64,000 nt of DNA from Albifimbria verrucaria (taxonomy: Eukaryota; Ascomycota; Sordariomycetes; Hypocreales; Stachybotryaceae). Positions 49,104 to 61,218 of this stretch are shown here, piece after piece (within the stretch, counting starts at the first letter, position 1; each line of letters begins with the position of its first letter). The stretch is taken from the NCBI GenBank assembly GCA_020081605.1, contig JAHREC010000009.1:2790001-2854000 (forward strand), in the 5' to 3' direction. The notes beneath the pieces were generated by a model. The model saw only the letters and a program-made list of their open reading frames with translations. It was not told where the DNA came from and ran no database searches. The position numbers and the translations under genes were made by a program.

Positions 49104-50057
49104 AGTGACGCCCAATGGCAACAGCAACAGCAATATGCTGCATACGACTACTGCGCTGTAACGCCAGAGCCTATACTAAGAAGTCCACTGGCACTCAATT
49201 TCGACCTTCCATTTAGCGAACTGTCTGTCCAAAGACGGTGGTGCAATACCTCAGCATACTCGAGAGAGAATAGCCCTCGAAGTTCGCGAAAACCCCACCG
49301 AACGCTTCTTCCCTGACAGCCACTTTCAAACTTGACGGGAGAAGATCACCCTCATCTCTACTCCACAGCGAGCGATGGCTCTTACACTGGCCTTCCTCGT
49401 ACCCCTCCTCTCTTTTGTCCTGCAGATCACTTGGGTTACCAAGCTTTACCACTGCTTATGTCAAGCCTGTTTGTTTTCAAATAGCATGCAATGCCCGAAT
49501 CATAGGCTAAAAGTGCCTGGCCCTGAGGGCTCAGCACATTCCCATCACAGTATCAGACACTCGCAACTTTTCTTAGTCATTTCTCGATTCTATTATCACG
49601 ACTGCCTTTACGCAGAGTCATGTTGAATACCCCACATAGGTTATCGGTGAGCGCTTCATTTATTCATACACCATTCGCGGCGGGCTAGGCTTCATGCTTG
49701 GAGTTGGGACTGGGTTCGGAAAGATGGGATGAAGAGTAGTTTAAAATGACACATTATATCAAATTAAATATGGTTGAGCCAGCTGTGGCTCGAGGAAAGA
49801 AAGAAAAGATCCCTGGACAAGGGAGGTAATAGGATTTACTAGTTCTTCCTCGTACTCATGTGCCTCATTCGTTGATGAAGTGAAGAGTGACATAATTGTG
49901 ATGACATTCGACATTTGACGTCTATCAAATTCCTCGTAATACCCAAATCAAAGACCGCATGCTTTCCGATTTAATCCCTTGACGCCCCAATCTAGCCTGA
50001 AATGTAGACAGCCGTACCAGTGTGTAAAAGAGCGGAGACGACGTTGAACAAGAAGGC
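49104..50057. other. Convergent 3' flanks; no gene seen
   Basis: Both flanking genes end here. Short ORFs (49375-49626, 49213-49452) have no recognisable features. 49700-49950 is AT-rich, typical of fungal terminator and polyadenylation regions. Confidence 0.55.
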
Positions 50058-51241
50058 TTAGACGCCCATTGTGAAGTCGTGCTCGATACCAGGAGTGACA
50101 CTGGCCATGAACTAGAAAAAGGGAAATTAGTAAATGCCTGTTTCCGCATGTCGCGATTAAGCTGGGGATAAATGGGTAAAGCATACCTTGAGGAAAACAA
50201 CCAGGTACTGGTCAACACGGATGGCAACCTCGTGGTCGTCGGCGTCGGCTTCCTGGACCTCCTCCCACTCGTCCTTGTCGGCGGCGGCAGAGGCCTCCTG
50301 GGCAGCGGCCTTGACGTCCATGCGGCCGAGCTCGTCGACGAGGCCCTCCATGCCGGCCTCGGGCTTGGCGACGGCCTTGCCCTGGCGGAGCTTGTCCCTG
50401 CGGATGCGGAGGGCGGCGTCGGCGCGGTCGAGCAGGGTCTTCATGACGGAGGCGTGCTTGCAGGGGTGGACGCTGGCCATCTTGATGTTGTTGGCGAAGA
50501 AGGGAAGTCCTCGAGGGTGACCGTCTTGTCCTTGTAGTCGCCGACGATGTCGTCCATCATGCTGTGCGGGGGTAGGGGCTGGCCGTTGGGGAGGTAGCCG
50601 GAGAGGTAGATGCGCGGGGTGCGGTAGTAGGGAGTGTACATGATGTAGAGGTTGTAGGTTCGTCGGCCGCTGGGGGAAGGTTTTAGCATTTGAAGAGGAT
50701 GGAAGGGGAGGGAGGTTTACCTGTTGTTGGACTGGGCACCGGCATCCCGTATGATGGCTTCGTCGTCGTCTTCATCCTCCATGTCGGGGATGTCGTCGTC
50801 GTCTAGGTCTTCCTTCTCGCCGACGTTGCCCGAGTCATCCACGGTACGCACCTCCTTGGCTTTTAGCGGCTGGGAGCTGGACAGCCCTCCGGTGCGCAAC
50901 CACCCGTCATCGTCGTCCCCGGCGGCGCCCTTGAAGGCCTCGCCGTCGTTGACGATGGCCTCCTCGTGGCCCGCATCACCGGCGAAATCGTCGTTCAGGC
51001 GGCGGTGGCAGGGCACATTGCGGGTGACGAGATACTGCTTGCCGGGAGGCAGATAGCTGACGCGGCGGGCCTCGGAGTCGGCGTCGCCCCAGGACCAGGT
51101 GGGGAACTTGTAGACGAGGTAGTCGCCGGCGGCGACGAACTCCTCCGGGGTGATCTGGCCGGTCTGGCGGAAGGTGGACTTGTTGGAGACGGGCGTGTAG
51201 CGGTCACGCAGGGTGTTGACGGTGGAGTAGATGTAATTCAT
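50058..51241 (-). CDS. ATG3: Autophagy E2-like enzyme Atg3
   Basis: Atg3 takes activated Atg8 from Atg7 and transfers it to phosphatidylethanolamine, the lipidation step of autophagosome formation, in the cytosol. The start [20 protein letters not shown] is typical. The flexible acidic region ([20 protein letters not shown]) is Atg3's long insertion. The E2 core has [28 protein letters not shown] and the active-site Cys in [12 protein letters not shown]. The end is [15 protein letters not shown]. Three exons: introns 50670-50720 and 50112-50186. One frame break just before the active site (about 50502-50504, GGG on the + strand) is repaired by one base to give [17 protein letters not shown]. 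Length is about 350 residues, as expected. It lies downstream of LYS9 on the same strand, 752 bp apart. Confidence 0.96.
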
Positions 51242-51993
51242 GGTTCCCCGCGTATCTCGCGATAAGAAGCTCGATATGAGGGGTAGGTGGGTGTTTCGAA
51301 CGGGGAGGGAGCGGATGTAGTTCTGAAAGGGCTACTGCTGGAAAGATGTCTGTAACGGAGATTGTCGTGGTTGAGAAGAGGGAGGAAGCGGGAGGAAAGA
51401 AAGAAAAAGGCAGATGATGGGACGGAGGAGGAATGGGTTTTGCCTGAGGCGACGGGCTGCTTGTGACGTGAGGGCGTGGGCAGGCTGCAAGGCCAAAGGG
51501 CGATCACATGGATTGGTTTACAGGCAGAGCCAGAAGGGTAAGAAGGGTAAAGGGTGGTGGGGTTTTGGTGCCATGGCCTGATGGGGCCTAGTGTGTGTCA
51601 TTGCCGGGGAAGCTCTGACTGGTTTTGCTTGAGCTGTTTGGATGACATAATCTAGGCAGCTGGCGTTGTCGCTCTCCAGAGTTGCGTCTTCAACGTGTGC
51701 AGCTGGGTGAGGACGTTCTCCTTGGCGGAGCATCACCTCCATGGCCAGCCATGGTTGAAGAGTCTACGGTTCATTTGTCGCATACCCATTTTTTATGTCA
51801 CAAGACTCACGAGCAATCAATGATCAAAGAGCAATAGCTCTCACTTTCACAAAGCTTTGGCCCAAGAAAGCCCGAACAGGACAGTAGTGGCAATGGCAAC
51901 TGTTGATTCGACCCAAACTTTTTGATCCCATCGGTTTCTAATGCTCTATCTAACACCAGCCATTTTTCTTTCTTTTTCCCCTTTTGAACTCCT
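51242..51993. other. Intergenic between LYS9 and ATG3
   Basis: It holds the LYS9 3' end and the ATG3 promoter. The 200 bp next to the ATG3 start are purine-rich on the + strand (pyrimidine-rich in the ATG3 sense), the usual fungal leader composition. No further gene was seen. Confidence 0.6.
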
Positions 51994-54202
51994 CTACTCG
52001 AGAATCTCCTCCTTGCACTCGATGCCGTACTTCTAAACGCGCCATGTATTAGCATCTCGAATTCATCTTCACGTAATTCCACTTACCTCCTTGAGTTCCT
52101 TCATGAGGGATCGTTGATCTTGCTGTTCATGGGAGCGAGAACACCCTTCTCGGAAAGAGTGCCGTTCAGGACCTGCTGGACGGCGACCGCGCAAGGGATA
52201 CCAACTGGGTCTGGTTAGCAAAATTGTCTACGTTTCTTCTAGACTGCTGAGGCTTACCAAGCTTGGCCATGGCGGAGTAGCCACCGGGCTCGGTGCTGCC
52301 GTACTCGCAGAGGGTGGAGGTCCTGGTCTGCCTGGTGCCGTCCTTCAGCTCAACCTCGAACTTGTGTTGCAGCCTTTGAAGTATCAGTATCATAGTCTCT
52401 ACAAACGAAACGCTGGATAATCTCCGCGTTGGGGCAAAATCCACTCACATGACGAGATCGCGCTCTCCCTCGCCAAACTGCATCTTCTGCTCCAGAGTGG
52501 CACAAAGGGTATCCAGGGGTTACCACGGGGGTAATCTAGCAGCGGTGTAAGCGAAACCTGGCAATACATGTCAAAACATAAGAAGGAAACCTACCTTCTC
52601 AGAGGAGAAGATTCCGAGCCATCGAAGGCCGCTCAGGATACGGCTCTTCTCCTCCTCATCCTTGAAAGTGGTCTTGGAGCAGATGGTCTCGACAAGGTCC
52701 TTCTCGTCTGATGAGGGGCAGAAATGATCTTCTGCGCAGCCTCCTTCCAGGGGATTGGCTCCTTGCAGAAGCTCTGCTCCGCATCTTGGAGGAAGCCAAT
52801 GTCAACAAGAACCTTGACAAACTCGGGAAGCCCGCGTATCTCAAGGTGCCTCTTCGTGTATGTCAGAAATGTGTTCAATCACCAAGCACCCATGCGAACA
52901 TACCGGACAATGGTCTGAGCCTCGGGGATGTTGTAGCGCTCCTTGTAGGGGTGGAGTCACGGTTGGGGTATCCGACAAACGAGAATCCTACATATTGTGT
53001 TAGGTATTAAAACTCAAGTGCTTATGCGAAACTGTAGCCGCCAGTGCGAGACCACATTCCCGCGGATATCGGGGCTTCTCACCTGGGTAGATGTGGTAGG
53101 GCTTGGCGGTGGCCATCAGCTCTGTTCAGGCTAGTTAGCTTCCATGTTGCACAGCGCCATAGCTGGGACTGTCTGGCACAAGTGGCTCTTACCTGGGCCG
53201 GCCACGTTGACAACCTTGCCATCCTCGTAAAGCTGGCATTGTTGCGCAGGGCAAGCAAAACACCACGGGGCGACCTTGAACGTGACGTGTTAGCAATTGA
53301 TTTAGCGAGCAATTGATGTGAGGGCTTCCTACCAGGAGAACTTGTAGCCCAGAGGGTTTCCAGAGTTCTCAGGTGCGGGCTAGTAGTCCAGGTCAGTTAC
53401 TGCCATTTCCTATAGTCTGCCTCGAAGACATTCGAGAGCATTTGTCTGAATGGGACCTCCAGAGAGTCTCCTATGGGGGTAAAGAAGAACGTACAAGACC
53501 TCCGCAGAAACTCTTGAATGACAAGATCTTTCCGCCCTCGTTGTGGACCTCCTCAATGGTCTTGACAGCGTCTGAGAAAATCAGCTTCGTATATTCGTTT
53601 CGGATTCTCTAATGGGTCTTACACAGGTGGTCAATGCCGGGGTCTGCAGAACATGTTAGCTTGTCTTGGCCATGTACATGATATTTGGGCGGGAAGCCTA
53701 CCGAGGCCAATCTCGTTCATGACGGTGATGCCGGCATCCTTGCACTGCTGGTCGAGCTCCAACATGGCAGGGGAAACGTAGCTGGTGGTGACGACGTGCT
53801 TCTTCTGGCGGATGGCGGACTTGATGACAGTGGCGTGGAAGGTGTAGGGGATCAAGCTGATGACGAGGTCGTGCTTGGCGACCTCGGCGTCGAGGGCCTG
53901 GTCGTTGGTAACATCGAGCGAGATGGGAGTGGCATTCTGGACGCCGGCGGAGAGAGCCTTGGCGGACTCGAGGGTTCTGCAGGCTGCAGGGTTTCAGTCA
54001 GTGGGCGAGCCAAATAACAGAAGCGAGTGTCGTTTCAGAAAACGTACCAACGGTGACTGGGATACCGGATCCGCAGAGGATATCAAGCGTGGGTCGGGTG
54101 ACGAACCCAGCGCCGAGCATCAACACACTGATGGGTTATATAGTATCAGCATTGGGGCGCAATTGGCACGGGGACAGTGGTTGCTCACGTCTGAGGCGCC
54201 AT
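51994..54202 (-). CDS. LYS9: Saccharopine reductase (saccharopine dehydrogenase, glutamate-forming)
   Basis: This enzyme makes saccharopine from alpha-aminoadipate semialdehyde and glutamate with NADPH, the penultimate step of the fungal lysine pathway. The N-terminal nucleotide-binding site is VLMLGAGFVTRPTLDIL. Other conserved parts: SLDVTNDQALDAEVAKHDLV, KKHVVTTSYVSPAMLELD, NEIGLDPGIDHL (across an intron), PENSGNPLGYKFSW, HIYPGFSFVGYPNRDS, RGTLRYAGFPEF and EYGSTEPGGYSAMAKLVG, ending IECKEEILE at 51994-51996. Exon 1 is only 14 bp (ATG 54202; intron 54128-54188), giving MAPQTVLM. I count eight or more short introns; several exons are under 100 bp and positions are approximate. Length is about 450 residues, as in the Magnaporthe enzyme. 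Confidence 0.94.
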
Positions 54203-55486
54203 TGTGTGCTTCGTAACTTGGTGATGATTGTTTTGTTAGTGGTGGTTTGAAGTAGCAGGCTGCGGTGCTGAAGCTGCCCCTCCAGCGTTATAAAAATTCC
54301 AAGGTGGGGTAATTTGGGCTATGAATTCCGATCTCGGTACAGGGCAGAGACACGTCATTGATCAGCAAAAACGTTGAAGGGAATACTGTAGCTTAAGTTA
54401 GTTGCAATAGCAACAATGCAGAATCAGATTAACTTCAATTGGCTAATTATAGCAACTTTGCTGAAGTAAACAATAAAGCCTTCATATTTTTTGACGATTA
54501 GAGAAAACATGCAACGCCTTGCTGTGCCTGCTGTTCCTCCTCGGCCGTCTGAATTGCGGAACAATGGTCCGGGGCCAGACAGACAGGCATATCCTGCACA
54601 GTGCCCACCCCATTTTTAGGGTCCCCTCCCCATACATCAATACATTAGTAGGTACCTTAGTAGGTGGTACACTTAGCAGCGCCCTAGAATTGGTAACGTC
54701 CAACATCCCGCTCTTTAGGCTCCCTGCGTCATGCAGGGTCGTGCGATATAAGATCTTCTTTACTCTAATAATTCTGCGTAACCGCTCGATCTGTTTTTTT
54801 TTATACAAATCAAGTAGTCCTTCAATTATCTACCAATGGCTCTATGGATTTCCTGCTTGGGCGGCGTTTGCGAATCACCAGTATCAACACATTCCAATTA
54901 CATCCATAGTCTTTAGCAATAGTCAACCTACTGCATTCAAATGAACTGATGAGCCGGGCTTTTCTCATGGCGTACAGCGTATCGGGGCCTAGTATACAGC
55001 TCAACTTTTCTTCTTCGCAGTTAGGACAGAACATGAGTGCTCGGAAGCAGTACGATTAACGTCTTACGTGAGTTGTTAATGTTACATAATCCCGCCAGAG
55101 ACCCTGCTTACATGCATTTTCCTGTTGGTTGAGCCACAGTCGTGTTGGTTGCACCAAAGTCCTGTTGGTTTGGCCATAGGCCTTGCCCCCAAAACTCCAA
55201 AGCTGCCCAACCCATTGGGGATCAACAGAAATACGTGACCGCTCTTTAGCTGCCTTTCCATTCTCACGGGGATCTACCCTCAAGCTGTATCACGCCGAGA
55301 CAACACACCGACAAGCCTCATCTACCAGCGTCTACTGCCTGGCCCAAGTTTGAACGGCCCGGCCAGCAGGGACAGAATCTTACAAGCCAGCCAAAGTAAT
55401 CACAGCGTGTCCTACTCGCCAGTCAGGATTAGCGCATAGCCCGATCTCCTTCCAAGCTGCTTGCCGCTTACACGCATCTTTCTACA
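54203..55486. other. Divergent intergenic region
   Basis: It should hold the promoters of LYS9 (-) and of the F-box-like gene (+). A GGTACC motif pair lies at about 54651-54672 (TAGGTACCTTAGTAGGTGGTAC). A short repeat is present at 55122-55172, where CCTGTTGGTTG/CGTGTTGGTTG/CCTGTTGGTTT occur three times. No gene was recognised. Confidence 0.55.
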
Positions 55487-57882
55487 ATGAGCCCTGCCAT
55501 CGGGCCTTCCTGCAGCATCTGTGGATACGAAGTCGCATATTCCCTTCCCGAATTCTTAGCTTGGTACCACCAATATCGCATTCGTGGGTTTCTATATGTA
55601 TTATCTCTGGCTACGGCTAATCTTTTCAGTCTACTCACATCCAAGGGTGTAAGTATCACAGGTGTGGGTATTCGTCTGCATTTCAACGATGCCCACTGGG
55701 TTGCACCACGCGATTACTCCGTCAGTCGTTGGGATGAGGATATTGAGCTTTATAAGATCGGAATACTGGGGAACCTCCGATCGATGGCCGCCATGGGGCA
55801 ATCTTTCACGTAGCCTGTTGGTCACTGCTGGAGAGCGCCTATCATCCCGGTCCTGTTCCTATGGAGACTCTTCTTGCGGTCTGTAGATCGCTACCTTTCC
55901 GCAATCGCGTAATCGGTCATACCTGGGGCCATGACTTTGGAGGCCTGTACTTCCAGAACACTACACATTGCCCTTGGGAACTACAATTTACGCGTTTACA
56001 TAATGACTCCGCCATCCGTCAGATTGCAGCCATGGATCCCTACTCGATTCCTGAGATCTCGGAACTACCATTGAAGGAGCCCGCTATTCTACCACCACGT
56101 CACACTGGGAGGCTTACTCCATCTGAAAAAGCGCCTGATCCTTTTGTTTTGCTCCCTCCTGAGCTGACTCGGCAGGTCGCATTGCATCTGCCAACTGCCG
56201 ATGCTTTGAATGCCCGCTTAGCCTCGCGATCGTTCCTGTCCATATTTGACTGCCACCAATTCTGGGCTTCTAGGTTCCAGCCTGGTGCCGAGCGCTCCTG
56301 GCTCTTTGAGTCGAAGCATTGGGACAAGTCTTGCAAATGGCAGTGGCTGTACCATCTTACCAACAAATCCCATTCCACTCCTGGAATGCAAAATCGAGAG
56401 CGAATTTTCAAGCTTATACATCATATTCAAAGTGTGCTATGTCGAATCCCTCAATCGCCCTCCTTTGTGGCCGTTCCCGGACCAGAACCAGAGTGGGTAG
56501 AAGCATCTGGAGACTTGCGAGAGGGGCAGAGCTTTGATACGGGTTGCCGAGCTTCTCACACGCAGTATACATCAATTCCTCGTGATATGTCACGACTCAC
56601 ATTCTCTTTCATTCAAGTTGGACTTGCTAAGTACATCGCTGGCATCAGGATCACTGGCCTTCAAACCCCCGCCACAGGGCTGGGATATGCTACTGATGAC
56701 GAAATCTCCTTAGACCTGTCTTGTTTAGAAGGACTCGAACTAGCAATTGTATCAGGTGGAATCCAAGCAATTCGGTGCAAGCTAGATGACGGTCAAATAT
56801 CACATTGGTACGGTAACCCACAAAATGCGTGCTACACTAGACGGCTCGCACATCTCAGCGCTATAACTGCCATTAAGGCTGGATTTGATGTAAGCTGTTT
56901 CCTTTCCCTTCATCCTAATCGCCTAATCGATCTAGGCATGCAAAATGGTTAGCTTGGCAGTTACATCATCATCCGGTCCGCCAGCGACGCAGAGGAATTC
57001 TTTACGAGATTCTGCCCTATGGTATCCGCAGATTCCCGCCACTGATATGGACCTCAATGAACATCACTTCCCGACCAAGGACATTTGTATAACCAAATTC
57101 CTGCCACTTTGTTACCTAGTTTTCGACGGACCCAAGGGAGCACGTCTTCAAAACTTAACCGGAATTTCCACCATGCCCTATGCCTCTCCGCCTGGGATTA
57201 AGTTTTACTATAATGAGAATAGCGTCCCTGGTGAGAGTTACCGACCCCGACGAGATATCATAGGTAGGTGGCACGAATTAGGGGACTGGGTGGTCCCGAG
57301 AATGTGGATCGCTTATTTCACATTGACGGGTCCGGGGAGAAGTTATTGACTCCATCACCACTTTCTCGAAGCATTTTTGGGAGACCAAGTGCCGTGGTTC
57401 TTCAAAGCAGGGGTATTAGAGTCAATCAAGGTATGGTTATTTCTGTTTGTCAACGGGTGCTTAAACTGATGTTCTAGATCAAAACAAATCTTGGGAGGGA
57501 GCTGTATTCTCTGCTCAGCGGCCAGATGTATCTCAGTATACCACGTGATGGCTTTGAGGTTGTCGAACGTCTATTCCAAGTCGCGCCCGGTCATGCGATT
57601 TGCGGGTTCTACTGGGCTCATGTATGTTCTCATACCCAGTTCATTGCGAACGTACCTGACCCTAAGCACAGTACGAATCCTACCTCTTGTCAATCCAGCC
57701 CATCACAGAGAAGCTCGATGAACAAGCTACGCAGTGAAGCTGGTACTACTGCATCTGGGGTTTTTTTTTTTTTTGGCCAAGTTTGCTTTAATTTTCCCCG
57801 TGATGTTTTACCAATTGTTCTTGATCAACACCTCAAGAGTCTCTCTGGGACTTTTGTGGGAGAGCACCTGCTCTCCTGCTAG
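55487..57882 (+). CDS. F-box protein of the fungal DUF7600-like type
   Basis: The start MSPAIGPSCSICGYEVAY begins a Cys-containing N-terminal part typical of this expanded fungal family. An F-box-like helix set follows (PFVLLPPELTRQVALHLPTA, then DALNARLASRSF), then CKWQWLYHLT. The C-terminal domain contains LAKYIAGIRITG, GLELAIVSGGIQAIRCKLDD, ENVDRLFHIDGSG and GHAICGFYWAHV. F-box proteins usually recruit substrates to SCF ubiquitin ligases; the partner here is unknown. Introns are likely near 55590-55661, 56889-56938 and 57430-57477. The frame changes at about 55780, 57240, 57330 and 57370. The 3' end is uncertain: a 15-bp T run at about 57762-57776 disturbs the frame just before the apparent stop. 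Either a functional gene in error-prone sequence or an eroding paralogue. Confidence 0.6.
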
Positions 57883-58698
57883 ATGACTGTATGTGTGTGT
57901 GTTGTGACACCACTGCAAGAGGAACATGATAGCATGCTTGCGAATATGTTCAAGTATTCTTTGAGTAGTCTTCTTAGTCTTGGCCGTGTATTTTATTTTC
58001 TGGGGCATTTGTAGTTTTTAGATTACCCGCACCACATTTACAAACGCATATTATAAGAACCGCCGTGAATGCGACTATATCTTCTTGCATCAAGTAGCAT
58101 GATGGAGTTACTTTTAGGCCGCAATGTATGTCCCAAAAGACTAGCCACACCCTGAGAAAGAACAACAAGGACAGTCGAAGTGGCAGCACCAAGTGGGTAC
58201 TGGTGTAAAATGGATCCCCGAACACGGCAGAGAATCAGCAGGCCCGGCTTGTGGTGGAGATTGACGGGCTAAAGTGGAGCAGAGTCTCGGAGGACATCGG
58301 GCCCCGGATGACGACCACTGCTGGAAACGACGGCATGACAGCTTGAAACCAGCTTCAGTCAATTATCATTGCCACAGGGATGTCTTCAGCATAGATTCAG
58401 GGATATAGAAACTGCACGCGGTGTTCATTTGTTCCTGTGGAAGTAGATTGAGGGTTCGTAAACCGAGAATGCATTGCATGCTCCAGTGACTGCATCTCCA
58501 GATATAATGGAGCATACCGAAAGTTGTTAATATACAGTGATGCATACGCGATTCCCTGGCTACATTAACCATGGAAGAATGACTCTCGGATTCTAGAAAT
58601 TGTTTTTATTTATTCTGGTTCTACTAAATTGCTGAACATCCGAAACATTCTGGCCAACACAGGAAACTGTACAACCTCAGCCACTTATTAGGAATGAT
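57883..58698. other. Convergent 3' flanks; no gene seen
   Basis: The region contains the 3' ends of the F-box-like gene and the aldo/keto reductase. It has short GT-rich and AT-rich stretches only. Small minus-strand ORFs (57974-58225, 58366-58572) show no features. Confidence 0.55.
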
Positions 58699-59760
58699 CT
58701 ATCCCCAGAGGGTAGGCTCAATCTGCTCATTGTATCGACCACCGTGCACTGAGAAGGAGTTGATGATATCATCCAGCTTAGCCTTCTCCTCCTTGGAGAG
58801 CGATGCTTCGGTTGTGTTCTCCTTCACACGAGACGCTTTTGTGGCGCCTGGAATGGGAATGATGATGCCCGCCTGGTCGCTGTTGGAGTAAGAGCGAACC
58901 CACGCAAGTGCGAGCTGGGCAGGGGTGACACCCTTCTCGGATGCGACCGATTTCAGCTGCTCGACCAGGTCGAGGTTCTTGGAGAAGTTCTATATATTGT
59001 TAATTATGTCATAATTTAACCAGGCAGCACAGCAGATGCAATCGAACTTACCTCAGGCTGGAAGCGGTCGAACCATTTTCGGATATCTCCCTCAGGAATC
59101 TGATCGGGGCTCGTGAAGGCTCCTGTCAGGAACCCACGACCCAGGGAGAGTAAGCAGCGATGGGGATATTAAGCCGTTTAGCGGTAGCAGCAACGCCATT
59201 CGTGAGGATCTCGGGCGTCCAGAGAGAAAACTCAACTTCCACCACAGAAAGTGGGTAGATTGCGTTTGCTTTCTCGATGGTCTTGCTTCCGACCTCGCCA
59301 ATGCCAATGCCGCCAATCTTACCCTCGTCGACGAATTCTTTGAGCGCTCCGATAGTCTCCTCTAATGGGACGCTGGGGTCGACCCGGTTTAGGCCGAAGA
59401 TGTCAATCTTCTTGACCGGCCCAATAATCTTGATGCAGTTCTCCACGCTTTCACGGACCCCAGCGCGAGAGCCCTTGGGATGCAGAGTTGTAAGGTCGGC
59501 ACAACCTTTGACGTAGAGGGTCACTTTGGAGGCATCTGAGGGATTGGCCTCGAAATAGCGGCGGATAAGCGACAGGCCCTCGGTAGGTTCAGGCATTCCA
59601 TAGAATTCGGAAGTAGACCAGAAAGTGGCCCCTTGGGTGATGGCGGTTTTCATGGCCTCGAAAGCCTGCTCATCGGGGTAGATTCGGCACGCCAGGTCAT
59701 ACCCATCAGCCCAAAGCCGGTAGAGCACCTAGGCTTGAGAACACTCGACGATGGAGACAT
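58699..59760 (-). CDS. Aldo/keto reductase, pyridoxal reductase-like
   Basis: An NADPH-dependent (beta/alpha)8-barrel reductase, closest by eye to fungal pyridoxal reductases (AKR8/Plr1 type). Evidence: STGFGLMGMTWR at the N-terminus, FWSTSEFYG (catalytic Tyr region), VTLYVKGCADL (catalytic Lys), VDPSVPLEETIGALKEFVDEGKIGGIGIGE and IPIAAYSPWV. After a break comes SPLGRGFLTGAFTSPDQIP, then GIIIPIPGATKASRVKENT. It ends RYNEQIEPTLWG at 58699-58701. One intron, 58990-59051. Frame breaks: about 59675-59678 (GGGG, one base restores TPDEQAFEAM) and about 59125-59130 (near SPLGRGF). Start MSPSSSVLKPRC at 59760. Length is about 335 residues, normal for the family. The substrate is inferred from family resemblance only. 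Confidence 0.85.
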
Positions 59761-61218
59761 CTTACTTTTATGATAAAATGCTGCAATATTGGAATTGAAT
59801 TGTGTTAAATTCCGTGGCTCACGGAGTAGAGCTAGTTTGTAATGGAGAGTGTGAGATATTTCGAGAAACAAGAGTAAATGGACGGGCGGATTCGGGTTGG
59901 TTTATATGTTCGTATATGGAAGCTTTGAGGATTCTACTCAGCGCCACCTATTGCTTCTGACTGGCTTTCTGCTCCGATAAGGACAATGTCAATGCATCCA
60001 TCACATCGTGCATCAACATTACGCACCAGTGTTAATCGAAGGGTTCAGAACCAAGGCATAGGACTAAAACACAGAGGGTTATGAAAGAATTACCAATCAT
60101 GGCAATTATTCGCACATAAAGGAACAAGCTACGGCCGTAAATGCCGGATTTTGGACCAATCCCTGCCCAAGCTCCGGGACCTCAGTATGGCTGTCGTCGG
60201 AATAATCGACTACTCCTAAAACCCGCTAGGATTACCAGGTCCGATATATCCGGTCGGTTGGAAGCTCTGATACTCCCCAGAAACTGGGGATTCACGGCAA
60301 GCTATTTTCCACACTGACATAATTTTAATTAATATTTTTACATAGCATACCTATGTCCATCGGTTTGCCAAGCATATTATGGTTAATGGAATCATGGCCA
60401 TCAAACCGAATTTAAATACATGTTACGAGATTTATATGCGGCCTAGTATATTCCTATTGAGAATATACTCATATCTTGAATCTCCCAATACCATGTCCTT
60501 TCTATTGATGGATTACTTGCCAAGATATCTCAAATCTCAGGGCGATCATAGAACGACATTGAAGTGCGCGACTAGCACAGTTATAAAAAGTGGCCAATAT
60601 TGAAACAGTTTTCGCTACATAAAGACCCGTTGACCCATGTTTTATCGCTTATAGTTTATGCGCGTTCTTCCAAGGTGTTTCTTCCAATCATTTTACTCTC
60701 AGAGCTCCTTGCCAGAGGACATCTTTGTTGAATGTAATGTTACACCTCGTGCGAACTGCCTTGTGACAGAATATTCGACTTGGTTTAATCCTACCTATCA
60801 ATAAACACACTTCAAAGTGTTAAGAAAGATGTATCAAACAGATACAAGGTTTCTCCTAATATCTTACCCAGTCAATAATATTAATCAGTTGCATTATTCT
60901 GTTCTTGGGCCAGGTTGCGGCCACGATCCGATGTAGTTTTCCGAGAGTTGCAAGAACAGAGGTTGCAATCCGCTCTCAGGCCAAATGATCAAAGTCGCCA
61001 TACATCAAAAGGTCTAATCAAAGGAACATTATATTACTTAGTGTAGGTCTGCAGACAACAGAACTATATGCGGCCATGTAATTGTAATCCTACAATATCT
61101 TGGATGCAGTGGTGCCAGTCAAGGTGTGCAGGCCGCCACAAGATTGTACACCAAATTCAGGGGTCATTATTCTAGCCAGATTAGTTATTCGCCGTGTCCC
61201 GCTCTGTAGACCGTTTCT
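59761..61218. other. AT-rich intergenic region, no gene seen
   Basis: This is the promoter side of the aldo/keto reductase and the 3' side of the next minus-strand gene. AT content rises from about 60300. A small + strand ORF (60379-60603) has no features. No NACHT or repeat-domain coding sequence follows the PigL_N gene here. Confidence 0.55.

Noticed and set aside
50172..50537. 121-codon + strand ORF opposite ATG3
   Set aside because: Antisense shadow of the ATG3 E2 core and acidic region; the minus strand encodes the HPC active site.
52711..53010. + strand ORF within LYS9
   Set aside because: Antisense to the conserved saccharopine reductase exons.
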